Shown: positions 23,301 to 32,937, counted from the stretch's first letter. The stretch is DNA of 64,000 nt from Neospora caninum Liverpool (GCF_000208865.1 NC_018395.1:4326839-4390838); one strand, 5' to 3'. Notes: generated from the sequence alone by a model not told the origin. Numbers and translations are program-made.

Positions 23301-26300
23301 TCCTTCCGCACCACATCCCGGAACTCATAGCCCACGGCGTCGGCTGTCAAAGGCACCTCAAAGACTGTCTGAGCTTCGTTCTCCGACACCGCCTCCCCAG
23401 AACCAGGACCACCCTCGCGGCTCCGCCGTTTTTCTCCTTCGATCCAGGTTTTCCCGCCCCATGTCCTCTCGGAACGTCCTTGCCGCCTGCGGCCTGAGGT
23501 AGTGGCTCTCCGCCGAGGAACAAGAAACGAGGCAAGGGCGAGCGCAGGACCAGCGCCGACGTAGCTGTGACAGCGCAGGAGAAGGTCAGCAGCGCGGAGG
23601 TCGGCGAGGAGCGGAAGCGAGGCAGGGAAATGGTGTGTGAACGTGGCCAAGTCCGCGAGCCTCTTTTCGCGCAAAAGAAGAAGCGCCGTCACCCCCAGGC
23701 TGCAGAGACCGACGTCCAAGTCGCGCAGATGCTTCTGCCTCGCGTCCACGTCGAGAGCCGGCCGCCCCGCGATCTCGGCAGGTGTACATACACCGCAGAC
23801 ACACTGAGTGCGAAAGGGCGACGCGACGCCTGCTCCGGAAAGCCCAGAGAGAACGGGAAACGCGTCGGCGCGTGCCGAGAGGAGTCCCAATTGGGGCGCG
23901 GTTGTTTTTGAGTCTGACGAGAGCGGAGACGAACGCAGAAAAGGGGCGAGGCCTCCCCAGCAGAGATGCAGGAAAGGGTGGCAGTGCTCGGTGAGAAGAC
24001 GCAGAAGCGGCTGAAACTGGCTTTCGGGCTGTGACTGGGCAAGAGGGAAGCCCAGCCGGTTTTTCCGGTTTCTTCGCGAAGGACCAGAGAGGTCAGCGTC
24101 TTCGCTCGCGCGCTGGCCAAACGCAGGAGCTGACGTCTCGTCCAGAGACAGGCAGTCTTCGCGGAGCCGCCGAAGAAGCACAGCAAAAAGCCCATCCCGC
24201 CACAGAGACTCCTGGCCAAGGAAAGAGAAGAAATCGGCCGACAAGGACAGACTGAAGAAGGCCCCAAAGCGGCCGGCGCCAAGCTCCGACGGCGGAGCTG
24301 CGGCGTCCGGCGCATGCGCAAACGACGGGAGAAAAAACGGCGAGGTGTGCAGACACCTCAGGGCAGCGGCCAGGGCAGGTGGACGATCGGGAAAAAGCGG
24401 AGAAGCGAGCGGGGGCGAGGCGGCAGACAGGCTGTTCGGACACGAACCGGGAGATCCACTGCTGTCGTCTAGGTACACGCACAGGAGAGAAATGCTGCCG
24501 GGACTCGAAAGGGTGGAGGGGGAGGTCGAGGAGGAAAACGAATGAGAAGATGCTGACGCGGATGGCGAAGAAGCTACAGAGACGGGTGGCGCACCTTGAG
24601 GCTCGGCTGCGTTGTGCACGAGACACGGGAGAAACGAATTCTTGATTGTTCGGGCCTGTGTCTCAGAGCTCCTTCGACGCCGAGCAGAGCCTGCGGAGCG
24701 GCCTCCTGGGTGACAGATATCCACCAAGTCTCGATGGTTTCTCGCAGTGCCTTCTACCTTTCCGTCTCCCGCAGAGTCAGAGAGACACCGCGAACACGAA
24801 ACACACGTTTGCCGCTTTCCTGGCGGCTCGCCGGCTCGGCCGCCTGTGGCCGCGTCCTGCTCTGTGGTGTACATACACCCCGTCCCCGCCACAGCCTCGA
24901 CGGCTGCGTCCACAAAGGTGCCGAAGGCTTTTCCTTCGACACAACACCCCGGCAACGTGTGAAGTGTATCACGCGTCTTCTCCGATTCATCTCCAGTCGC
25001 TCGATCAGACCGGCGGGCGTCCGCCTTCTCCCCAAATTTGTCTTTCCGGCTCTCGACTTCCTCTGGAAAGCTCGCCCCAGCGACGCACGGTCCTCCCTCG
25101 AAGCCATCCCGCCTTCCTGTCCGTCTCTCGCGCGCTGCGGTTCCTGCTGCTTCTTCGTGCACCTCCTTCACTGACCTTCTGTCCCAGTCTTCTTGCTCCC
25201 CCTGGACAGCTCTAAATCCGGATGCGACGGCCGACTGAGGCATCAGCAGAACTGAAGGCTGCCCCGGGGCACTCTTGCAGAGCTGCTGGACTCGCACCTC
25301 GCTCAGGGCATCCAACAGGCGTAGGTACACTGCAGCCCGACTCTGGGGACTCCCTCGCTGGGCCGAAGACGAATAAGCTGAGGAAAACCAAGAAACCGAA
25401 GTGGAAGCGACGGAAGACGAATGGGGAGACTGGGAAGAAGAAGATCCTCGTAGCAAGTTGAGGAACGGGAGGAGAAGACGAAGCGGCTCGGACGTGCGAC
25501 TCGAGAAGGATAGCAGAGGAAGGAGGAGATCGTCCAGAGAGCCGCCAGACGCGCCCACAGTGGGGTGTTTGTCAGGGGAAGAAACCACGCCGCATGCATT
25601 CGTTTCGTCTGCAGGCAGGCCCTCTCCTCGCGTCCCATCAACGGAGAAATCGCGCGGAGCGGCTGCGCCAAGAGGCGCGGATGTCCCGGCGCCGGTAACC
25701 GCCGCGTAGAGCAAAGGCAAGGCTGTCTCCACTGCTCGTCCTTCTTCCGTTTCGGCCTCGTCGCTGTCTTCCGAAGCTGCGCCTGTGTCGACGTCTTGGC
25801 AGGGGAAGTGAATCGCGCCCTGAAGGGGATCGTAGAGCCTCAGGAGATGAAGAGACGCCGCTCCGAGGAAGGGCTCTTCCTCGGTGTCTCCGCATGGGGC
25901 GCCCTCCGACCGCGGTCGCGCCTCCAAGGGGCTTCGGGATGTGCGCGCCCCCCAGGCGGTGGAGCTCAGGGCGGCGAGCGCCCGCCGCGCCTGGAGCTGG
26001 TCAAAGAGGCGACAATACTCGTGGATTCCTCTGCTTGTGGTCTCGCAATCGAGACACTGCGAAACTGCTTCCTCCTGCAAGAAAGCGGCGGAAGAGACGG
26101 AAGAAAGCCCGCCGTTCTTTCTCTCCGAAACCCCCGGCGAAACGAAAGCACAACCCGTACACGCGTGTCGGAACGGAGGTAGAACCTGACAGGAGCCGGC
26201 GCCATCGCCATCCGCGGGGCGTCTTCGATGATCCTGTTCCTGGCCCTTTTCCTCAGAGGTTTTGTTGCGAGGCGCGAGAGCGCCATAGAGACGCAGACGC

Positions 26301-28018
26301 GAAAAAAGAGTGAAGGAAAGAGACTGGAAAGCTTCGACGAAGGTCGCGGCGAGCGGCGGACGATGCGCCTCGGCTGCGAGACTTGCCGCCTCTCTGATGC
26401 GGTGTATGTACACCTCATATCGCGCCTGGTCACGTTCCTCCTCGTCTTCTGCCGCGTGCGCGCGCTTCACTTCGCTTTCCCCTCCGGCGGCTACAGCTCT
26501 ACACGCGTCTGCGCGATCTTCTTGCAAACGTCTCCCTCTTCGCCGCTGATTTATCCGCCCCCTTCCAGTCCTCTCGCTGTGTTTCGTCTCGGAGGGGTCT
26601 CCTTTCCGCCTCTGCTTCTGGAAATTCTCATTTTCATCCATCGCGTGCCCGCCTTGCCTCCTTCCGGCGGCCGCACACGCCAGCGAGGGCCAGCAACACC
26701 AGAGCAGACTGGCGAGTTCCAGCGCGTAGTCGAGCATGAGCGCGTAGGTAGCGAAGCCGTGAAGAAGGAGAGAGGACAGGGAAGACAGCGGCACAATCGC
26801 AACGCATCCGGGGACAGCAAGGACATCGACAGCTTCTCCGTCCGCTGTGCTCGTTCTCGCTCGGCAGCCGTTCTCCGTTCCCCCTGCGAGGTTCTCGCTC
26901 TCGGAAAACGCGTGCCTTCTTTCACCTGAGGCCGGCTCGTCTTTCTCCTGCGGGGCAAGCTGGCGCCGTGACACGCCAGAGAAATCCTCGCTTTTCTGCG
27001 CCGAGGCACAGGCCTTTTCCTGCATGCGCCCACAGGGAGAAAAGGAAGACGAACGGCGGCCACGCCCCGCGGGAGAGGCGAAGGCGGCCGAGAGAGGACA
27101 GCAAGACGTGAAAGGAGAACCCGAAGAGGAAAGCGAACAGCAAGAGCAAAGACAGCAGGTCGGAGCAGAGGCGCTCACCAATGACGACGAATGGCCGCAG
27201 CTTCTCCCTGTGACTTCGGAAGCGGTGAGCCCAGCCGAGGCGCGAAGAGACAGCTGGCGAGATGTGTGCATGTGGAGAGAGTCGGGGTCGGCAAACGCCC
27301 AAAGAAACCGCTGCGCATGCAAGTGGAACGCCTCCGTTACTCTCTCGAGGAAAAGTTCCAAAAGTGCTTCGTGCAACGCGGGGGTGTCGAGACACGGCCA
27401 CGCCAGAGCCACGGCCGCTTCGGCCCACTGGAGAAGTCGAGGAGGAAGCCGCGAAGCAGAGGGAGGAAACAGCGAAGACAGCCGAGGCGAACCCGAAAAC
27501 GGGCGGGGAGAACAAGAGGAGAAAGGCTCTTCAGAAGAATAACAAGACATTGCCGGAGAAGGGGTGACGAATGAGGACAGCGACGGAGGGGGAACCGAGT
27601 TTGGAGAGGCGAACGAAGGTGGAAGGTGACTCGCGTGGTCGAGGAAGGGCAACGAGGATCGTTGCGCCTTCGAGGGATCCCGCGTTGCCACAGGCGGACA
27701 TACACCTGAATGGACAGGCGACGTCGCTCCCATCCTCTCCGTCTCCGTGGAGTCTCCTCTCGCGGGAGAGACGAGCTGAGAGAGAAGCGCCGGCAACTCG
27801 GCACACAGCTGGAGAAAGGAAAAAAGAATTTCTTCCTCTCCGGTCCCCTCGACATGGACATCATCCTCTCGGCATCCCGAGACGGGAGACGAAGGAGGGA
27901 ACGCGGGAGAGAGAAAAGCAGGCGCAGAAGCAGGCCGAGCATTTGCGTTTGGCCAGCCCGCGGGAGCAGAAGAGTGAGGGCGCGACGCCCCTATGTCCTC
28001 CTCTCTGTCTGCCTCCAT
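17357..28018 (-). CDS. APC2: Anaphase-promoting complex subunit 2-like cullin, giant form
   Basis: One open frame of 3553 codons, stop TAG at 17357. APC2 is the cullin scaffold of the APC/C ubiquitin ligase, which binds APC11 and drives mitotic exit. Seen: cullin-repeat-like helices in the N-terminal half. Near residue 2070 lies a cullin-homology segment (TLIDFYIELVGG, then VYRQRLAQRLADVNFF) corresponding to the GSKELFINEYR...LADRLL region of APC2. A later piece, IMLSDARTN, matches the LKDMxDS motif. Near 2920 there is a winged-helix (RLSAQEIADSLKI, HLRRHLKILLVGGWV). The last 60 residues form the APC2 C-terminal winged helix, ending GRVRKVCGNWELVE. Human APC2 has about 820 residues; the rest here is Ser/Arg/Glu/Gly-rich insertion between conserved blocks. 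In-frame introns might be hidden in the insertions. Another cullin is less likely because of the C-terminus. Confidence 0.74.
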   Translation of the reverse strand: MEADREEDIGASRPHSSAPAGWPNANARPASAPAFLSPAFPPSSPVSGCREDDVHVEGTGEEEILFSFLQLCAELPALLSQLVSPARGDSTETERMGATSPVHSGVCPPVATRDPSKAQRSSLPFLDHASHLPPSFASPNSVPPPSLSSFVTPSPAMSCYSSEEPFSSCSPRPFSGSPRLSSLFPPSASRLPPRLLQWAEAAVALAWPCLDTPALHEALLELFLERVTEAFHLHAQRFLWAFADPDSLHMHTSRQLSLRASAGLTASEVTGRSCGHSSSLVSASAPTCCLCSCCSLSSSGSPFTSCCPLSAAFASPAGRGRRSSSFSPCGRMQEKACASAQKSEDFSGVSRRQLAPQEKDEPASGERRHAFSESENLAGGTENGCRARTSTADGEAVDVLAVPGCVAIVPLSSLSSLLLHGFATYALMLDYALELASLLWCCWPSLACAAAGRRQGGHAMDENENFQKQRRKGDPSETKHSERTGRGRINQRRRGRRLQEDRADACRAVAAGGESEVKRAHAAEDEEERDQARYEVYIHRIREAASLAAEAHRPPLAATFVEAFQSLSFTLFSRLRLYGALAPRNKTSEEKGQEQDHRRRPADGDGAGSCQVLPPFRHACTGCAFVSPGVSERKNGGLSSVSSAAFLQEEAVSQCLDCETTSRGIHEYCRLFDQLQARRALAALSSTAWGARTSRSPLEARPRSEGAPCGDTEEEPFLGAASLHLLRLYDPLQGAIHFPCQDVDTGAASEDSDEAETEEGRAVETALPLLYAAVTGAGTSAPLGAAAPRDFSVDGTRGEGLPADETNACGVVSSPDKHPTVGASGGSLDDLLLPLLSFSSRTSEPLRLLLPFLNLLRGSSSSQSPHSSSVASTSVSWFSSAYSSSAQRGSPQSRAAVYLRLLDALSEVRVQQLCKSAPGQPSVLLMPQSAVASGFRAVQGEQEDWDRRSVKEVHEEAAGTAARERRTGRRDGFEGGPCVAGASFPEEVESRKDKFGEKADARRSDRATGDESEKTRDTLHTLPGCCVEGKAFGTFVDAAVEAVAGTGCMYTTEQDAATGGRAGEPPGKRQTCVSCSRCLSDSAGDGKVEGTARNHRDLVDICHPGGRSAGSARRRRSSETQARTIKNSFLPCLVHNAAEPQGAPPVSVASSPSASASSHSFSSSTSPSTLSSPGSISLLCVYLDDSSGSPGSCPNSLSAASPPLASPLFPDRPPALAAALRCLHTSPFFLPSFAHAPDAAAPPSELGAGRFGAFFSLSLSADFFSFLGQESLWRDGLFAVLLRRLREDCLSLDETSAPAFGQRASEDADLSGPSRRNRKNRLGFPLAQSQPESQFQPLLRLLTEHCHPFLHLCWGGLAPFLRSSPLSSDSKTTAPQLGLLSARADAFPVLSGLSGAGVASPFRTQCVCGVCTPAEIAGRPALDVDARQKHLRDLDVGLCSLGVTALLLLREKRLADLATFTHHFPASLPLLADLRAADLLLRCHSYVGAGPALALASFLVPRRRATTSGRRRQGRSERTWGGKTWIEGEKRRSREGGPGSGEAVSENEAQTVFEVPLTADAVGYEFRDVVRKDLVPHFLGLLHARQNRVLERSRWGASLAAQLSAVLGRCSRVEERRKVERLFRFDLGAKEQTRRREEGFLLLSLGTLLAQLLLTLHFLRVSPRTARRVLTPFRRFLLTGLSRRDLETLAFALLPALHGLDLLLAGKKERERDGGKKGDPAAAGNSPSGEEETEETKPEGALASRDHGAEAVGEDDDQIAAQERRCAVVCPSRKRHNGRGIRRGLPRGSAASEAFVQALASDAPGPACLCDLVACAKEKAGLEDEAAGRDAGRTDGDLHNQGAAMDSGGDSLPVVVQTRSRRRRRSEARKSGGVSSACVRRRQGESLRRTSRRNWRGGSGRESRESDSVGDAAGGGHREWLGEIESGPERLEAPTPACPQISLVSASTLGGARRRCSPYGRDQDAASCWSYMVSLNWLARSGPEDCEASMDSSESDEDEHGSFLAERGLLDGPGACASPRACQENERRGERLRPDLGERDGDELAAIGAPPGRRSWPWGGGARGRRRTLIDFYIELVGGPLRFATVYRQRLAQRLADVNFFALVKQAELVNVEAARAKALPPLSADAPLLSGLRSRTAREGRDACTGEAAGEGSEYGSGGVTDFGVSTAAGSSPPMASLLRLYAEARQREATTATASSLAPALLDSHSVPRLLESLASLTDYVDQAVSAHRGDGTFLSLFPSFAATASAEARGDSEDAPPSSLEGREEDEASRSAGSLSSCRIMLSDARTNVQACVLLESNRRQLLELFETKREESRKSLWGETSTLAHPSGSNGKSTRPSDDAGDMEAEWDEEKAEGGEGTPSRRRAPGPRSMYTGDREGGEEPRRGSQGPRGVRRLLRPALVSPACDDLAQTPVRLAPAKASRGRRACSRQRKTRGDELALGEASGERRHAEESERSFDAGEPPAAGDAPEGPRRTSSRSSFCWPGSQSVRLQIRDEDGFVPSPSDAELHALAREDVADPESVFDGLACTPSQMSVRLPSQPQRRRSARAQTFFEDTDEDEGDAAPLSAAGRAGSERLSRSRLSPLRSPLSASSASPTPSRPRRSLRVALRRRTTAGSAGFGVGPFFPQARDRAGAETAGDSPVQRTILGDGARQHGAPATLASAFGAFSRSTSSVASLAVGTAAREVAPASAGVSCPASGPGWAFLREASLSLCLPSLTVCLAALFFWPSPMSPCAPAPAAANGFPGDAGASATGCWGVATRQQPVPQKGEMQCLPLLLRAAERECTRAYQANCHGRWVPEFFHRDSLVEIELSLCGSCSYAAACTCESESRARRAWVSVHQAAILLLLDGQEMEKDGEDAAATGAGNGTSSGSVRFGENQGRELPAPGSAGTSRRDAETDKENGDVASGSERTRSVLRLSAQEIADSLKIEVRHLRRHLKILLVGGWVARARRSALRGEVRDEKSSREAEEKAEGGEGGRSGWTGRARVGRWESCGESRAEARQRTKMEAERGTGGMRGSAGEERQKRGRREREEKDDWVYFLAPEESRPPQPGSPVGGKRVPGAFGAEASAGDGHRGDTGDAAGDARERGKRDGRMPTGHTFGLVSSSEPRAIPHPLWRTEVTSGREGSRRHPSRVPAGVGGAGPSRERGARFEDAMGEAEKRTGQGGADCAEAGEMDADTECEGETFSRLHRGARLPLSGSRSETRARARRSPCASEARPRLAWRHADAFSRETESDRPFASLPPSSPRSEREILDARRRPRRGRERPLHASAADWPRQERRRHSDGETEEYATETEDSFRSGGNCLEATPFACGEDLDLSHPQPLPFSSLPSQRRKRDRGHAVESEAVALWPAREKAMGHLAGFLHDAGSDAGEGERNLHLLSADMIEPRTSTIADFTEGEEDEERLRRHEDSPDKRQSVSQAAAFALGRGPNQELRMGMAALASGVRTQRDEAAERFILEIMRERASNVSNVLHKATPSFVLLARMQQRAKQMNEKKAEDGLEAAEGEGTTQLKSWKHEEILEMLQALEREGRVRKVCGNWELVE
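20891..20904. repeat. Near copy of GGTGTACATACACC word in APC2
   Basis: GGTGTACATAGACC, one mismatch to the 14-bp word. On the coding (minus) strand it encodes S-M-Y-T. Confidence 0.7.
23781..23794. repeat. Exact 14-bp word GGTGTACATACACC in APC2
   Basis: An exact copy. On the APC2 coding strand it reads in the G-V-C-T frame within a Cys-containing insertion. Confidence 0.9.
24866..24879. repeat. Exact 14-bp word GGTGTACATACACC in APC2
   Basis: An exact copy, translated on the coding strand as C-M-Y-T, a different frame from the copy at 23781. Confidence 0.9.
26401..26414. repeat. Exact 14-bp word, opposite orientation, in APC2
   Basis: GGTGTATGTACACC on the plus strand, the reverse complement of the other copies. 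On the coding strand it gives V-Y-I-H-R. Confidence 0.9.
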
Positions 28019-29808
28019 GGGTTGTAAAGAAAGGGTGAAAGAGAAGTTCGGCCTTCACAGAGGATTTGGTCGCGCCAAATCGCCTTCCCAGCGGATTCCC
28101 CGCCTCCCGTGCGCAGGGGGAAAGGCGCTCCTCACGCTGCAAACGCGAGAACACGCGCCTTGGGAAGAGAGGAACTTTGCGCAGGCATCTGTTTAATGGA
28201 CACGAGGGAAACCAGGGAAACTTCAAAAGAGAAAGAAGCAGACGGGCGAGGCGTGGAAAGCCTGCGCGGCAGTCGGTGGCATCGTCTGCGCGATTTCTTC
28301 GGGAAGTCAAGCAGGGGGGTGGAGCAAGGGATGAGCACTAGGAACACCTTCTATGCGAACTGAACCGTGGAGAAAAAGGCCGCGAGCGGAGAACAGACGA
28401 AGAAAAGGAGGGAAGAAGAAACAAAGGGGTAACTCCTTCCCGGACGTGCACTTTTAGATTCCTTCAGGTCGAGCACACAGCGAGAAGACAGCGCCGGAAG
28501 AGACAGAGACGGGGAAACCCGCTCTCGGCGTTCGTTCACAAATTCAGAAAAAAGGCACACCCGAAGGGACAAAGCGTCCTGTTCCCCTTGCCTTGCGTTC
28601 TTCCTGGCGAGCGGAAAGCGGCGTTGATTTCGCCCAAAGGGAAATGTGGCGCTTTGTTGTCTCGCCACTGTGGAGGGTGAGAAGACCACAGACCGTGGCG
28701 ACCTCTGCGGCGGCACCGGTGTACATACACCCGAAACGCTCTTCGACGAAGAAATCGGGCGCTTGCTCGAAGAAAGGCTTCGAGCAAACAGAAGCCTTGC
28801 GTTCGCCTGCCACTTTCGCCAAGCCTGCCCCATTTGACGGAAAACGACGGAGACTTGCAGCGGCGAAGCGAGCAACGCTCGCATGCACCGTCAGCAGCAT
28901 CAGCCAAAGAAGCAGCGACGGACGGGGGGAAACAGATGTAAGAAACAGCCGGCGTGTGGAGACGTGGGAGAGCTCCGTTTCTCGTTTTCTCCGAAAACGG
29001 TTTGCTTCATGAGTGCCTCTGACTTCCTTTTGCTTCCACCTTGGCTGTGTGCTAGATCTTTTCAAAAATCCAGACGCTCTCGCGCCTCTCGCGTATCTGC
29101 CACGAATGCCGTCCCCCTCAGCAGTCCTCCCAAAAGGTTTACGCTGAAGGATTTTTTTCCTATCGTCCCCTTTTCCCTGGCAAGTATCTGCCATCTGAAA
29201 CCCGATTGGTTTCACGACGATCAACATTGGAAAGCGTTCCTTCCCACCCCAGCAACCGGCTGACTGTCCCTCTCCTACTTTTGTACCTGCATGTTTATCT
29301 CTGTATATATCTATCAATCTGTATCTCTATATGTATCTCTCTGTATCTATATCTATAACTGTATAGATATAGATATAGGTATCAGTATATATAGATCAAT
29401 ACATCTAGAGAGGGAATGCTACTCAGACATGAACAGGTTGGGCTGTAGAGAAGCACGGTATTGGCAACATCTTTACCAGACGCATTTTCCTGATTGTGCT
29501 GACTCGCCGTTGGTCCCACTCGCTGTTTCTGGTTCTCCTTCTCTCTAGAGAAAAGTCGGATCATTTGCGGATGTGCCCACGAGTGGGCATGGACGTTTGT
29601 TCGATGTTTTTCGAAGGGAAGGACTCTCCTTTTCGAGAGTTCTCCAATTTCTCGCGAACTCCAGCAGGTGAAGCATCGCTCGCGTTTTCCTCGAAAGCGA
29701 TAAAACGCCCAACTTAAAAAGGCAACAGAACGAGAAACGGCGCCGCACCCCGCATCAGAAGTGAACGCACTTTAGAGACTTTCCGCTTCTTTTCGCCCGG
29801 CAAACGCC
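28019..29808. other. Divergent promoter region, APC2 / basic nucleolar-type gene
   Basis: The two start codons face away from each other here, so both promoters and 5' UTRs must lie within 1.8 kb. It holds an exact GGTGTACATACACC word at 28718-28731 and an ATCT/TATA-rich patch at about 29290-29410. I see no supported coding exon. Confidence 0.6.
28718..28731. repeat. Exact 14-bp word GGTGTACATACACC in divergent promoter region
   Basis: This exact copy lies about 700 bases upstream of the APC2 start codon and 1.1 kb upstream of the next gene. Confidence 0.9.
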
Positions 29809-32013
29809 ATGACACCAGGAGACTTGTCCTTCGGCCTCACGGCCGGAGGTCGCGCGGTGTCTCCGCACGTCTCCGGTGTACGTACAGCCGAGCCGCCCGC
29901 GGAGGACGGGCACAACGTCGAGTTCAATCGGTCGGACGACCTTCCCGCTTTTCTCCAAGACCTCCAGAAACAGTGCGTTTCCTCCTCTTCTGCCTTTGCA
30001 TCGAAGCCATTCGGTGATGCCGCGAAACGAAGGGGACGGCGACGATGCGGCGCGGGCGCCGAGGAACAGCCGACCAGTTCCGGCAGCGCGCAGGTTCCCC
30101 TCGGCACACTCTCGGCGGCTGCCGCGGCGCTGTCTCGGGACATCGAGAGGAGACAGAAAAGGGCCGAAAGGAGACAAGGCGAGAAGGAATCTCCCGTTCC
30201 GGACGCTCCAGGAGGCGACGCCAGCAGCGAGGAAGAAGACGAGATCGGTTCGCGCGCGTCCTTCGTCAGAGCTGCCCTCACGCAGCGACGCGTGAAACGG
30301 GAGGAGACGCGGGAAGACGCCAGGGCGGCAAGTGCGCAGGAGAGGCCCGCGAGGAAGAGAAACGCAGAAGCGGCCGGAGCCGAGGAAGAGAACAGCCGAC
30401 AGAAGCGAAGAAAGAAAAAGAAGAAGCAAACTCTCGGAGAGCACAGGGAGAGCACGGAGGTCGTCGCCGACAACAGAGCAATCGAAGACGAGAGTGAGAA
30501 ACGCGCAAAAGGAAAAACGCTCGGATCAACGGTCGACACTGAGGCAGACGAGCCTACGAGGACTGAGGGGAAGAAGGCAGCCTCATCAGGGAAGAAGGAG
30601 AAGAAACGGTCAGCGACAGACGCGCGTCTGAATGTGCAGCTGCAGGCTACTGGTACAGGCAAGAACACCGATGAGCCCCAGAATCAAAAGCAGCGGAAGC
30701 GGAAGGAGCGCCGGGAAGCGGCGACAGACTCGATAAAGATCATGAATCCGACAGGCCACGGGCAAGCAAAGAAGGGCGGCGGGGAGGAAGAGGGAGGCGA
30801 AGAAGGTTCTTCGTTGGCCGCCGCATCTCGCGCGAAAGGCCAGCATGCATCTGTCTTTAGAGAGAAGAGTGGACAGAAGAAAGACGCGAAACGCGGCGTT
30901 CAAGGATGGGCCACAGCTCCCCGAAACCGAGAGGGAAAAGGAGACACGACCTCACAGATCCTCTCTTGGGAGCGATCGACGGGGAAAACGCTGCAAGGGC
31001 GGCTCATCAAATTTCGGCGAGTCGTTGGAGAAGGCGAGGACGGCCCGGGACGAAGAAGGTCCAAGACGCGCAGTCGTCAAAAAAACATCCGCAAGGACAA
31101 CCGCCCCGATCACTTGGTACGTTTTGGCCATTTTTCGAAGCATGCGCCGAGAAATGTTAAACCAAAACTCGCTGCAGAGATCTATACATATACGATCGCA
31201 TGCCAAAACCTCCCTGCCTCTTCTTCTGTCTCCGTCTTTCTCTCTCTATGACGCCCTTCGCTTCTTTGTTCCTTTCCTTGCCCTCTCGCACGTTGCTAGA
31301 CGGTTTTGTTCTTTGAGACTCTGGATAATCGGCGTGCGACAACACGGTGCCCATCGTTCGTCCCTCGCTCCCCTTCTCTTTCTGTCCTTTCTTGTTTTCG
31401 TCGCCTTCTGTGTCGCTGTGCTATTTCGCTACGGTAGCCGTTTTTCGCGCCGCCTCGGTCTCAGTACGTCGGGATACGAGCGGGTATTATCATCGCGTTC
31501 TCTGCTTTTTGTGGCACGGAGAAGAACAGTCCAGTTTCTCTCTTATCTCTCTGCATGCTTCTTCGGGAGCCCATGCTACACACTGTTCGCCTTCTGAGGC
31601 GGCGCTTCGCTGTCTCTTTGCGTCCTCGCGTCCTGTCCACCTTCGGAATACGAGGAAGCAGTTTCAATCCATAACGCATTCAAGCAGTATTGCCTCACTT
31701 CGCTCTGATCCCAAAAAAACGTCCCTGTTGTCTGTCTCTGCAGAAACCACCTCACCTACAGCTTGGATCCAAAGTTCCTGTCTACAATCTCGGCTCCACG
31801 TCATGAAAGCGGCGAAAGGCCGAAAGACTTCGAGGGTTTGCAGGTGTCTCCTTCTCTCTTCAGCTTCTTTTAACTTTTCTATTTTGACGTCTCTCCCGCC
31901 CATCGCCCAGGAACGGCCGAAAGTGCACTTGCGGCACAAGAGAAATGAGAGACAGCGGAGCGTCAAGAGCTTCGCTCTGACGCCGACACCTGCAGGGAAG
32001 CCGCGAGCAAGAG
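29809..32013 (+). CDS. Lys/Arg/Glu-rich protein, probably nucleolar, family not recognised
   Basis: Exon 1 (29809-31116, about 436 codons) is well supported by its open frame and a start codon following CGCC. The product is highly charged, with many KKKKK-like runs that would act as nuclear/nucleolar signals. It ends in a block that looks conserved, containing KTRSRQKNIRKDNRPDHL, just before a donor at 31117 (TTG|GTACGT) or 31121 (C|GTTTTG). Downstream, 31744-31834 (acceptor CTCTGCAG) and 31912-32013 (acceptor CGCCCAG, donor G|GTATGT) look like further exons. The second encodes ERPKVHLRHKRNERQ. Keeping these two in frame with exon 1 requires the 31121 donor. With the 31117 donor the protein stops about 20 codons later. 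The last exon may lie beyond 32280. A ribosome-biogenesis role is inference from composition only. Confidence 0.55.
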
Positions 32014-32808
32014 GTGTATGTCTTCTTCTGTTTAGTGTGTACGCGTCTTCTTTTCGTAGTGTCATCTTCAACGCGTTGTCCCTTCTCTCCCTTTGTCCCT
32101 TTTCTCTCTGTGTGTCTCTCTTTGTCCCTTTCCTGTCTATCCTTCTCTCGGGAAGGCAGACTGCTGCATAACGCACGAACAGACGCTCTGTCTCCCTACC
32201 CACACGTGAAGGTTATGGAAGGGAGAATGCAAAAATGGAAGTCTGCCGCCGGGTAGTTTCGAGGGGACGGGAACCTGACTGTTGCAGGAAAGCAGATGGC
32301 CGAGGCCGCTTCAGACTGTTTGTCTCTTTCGTGTCGGTCTCTCGTCTTTTCTTGCCCCGCTGCATGCTTTGCTTTTGCCGAGTTATGGGGGCTCTGTTGA
32401 GGAGACAGGTGGATGGGGACCGTCTCTTGTGTACACATTGTTTTTGCCTTTTTCCTTTTCCGATGACGGGGTTCTGCAATTGGCAGGTGCCCGAAGAAAC
32501 ACCTTTCCGAACGGATGCACTCAATCCGTTCCGCGCGAGCACTCTTTTCCGTCACGCTCACTCTTGTCGTTCCGTTGCTGTCGCCCGATCCCTCTGTGTT
32601 CTCTCTCTTCTTCCATTGTTCTTCTCTCGCGTTCTCTCCCTCGGTACTGGTCTGCCAGTGCCTCACGTCACTTCACTCGATTCTCCTCTGCTTGCCTTCG
32701 ACATCGACGGCGGGGAACAGGGAAAGCCAACCGCAGCCCAGACTCTGTGCACCGTGCTAGAAACGACATCCGACCCTTTCTACCCCTCTAATCTTAGGCT
32801 GGCGAAGA

Positions 32809-32866
<58 letters not shown>

Positions 32867-32890
32867 ATCACACCTGGTAGTGACACGTCG

Positions 32891-32937
<47 letters not shown>

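Noticed and set aside
18390..25900. Many 150-520-codon frames on both strands inside 17.4-28.0 kb
   Set aside because: GC-rich, low-complexity APC2 sequence opens other frames by chance. They are Arg/Ser/Pro-rich with no domains.
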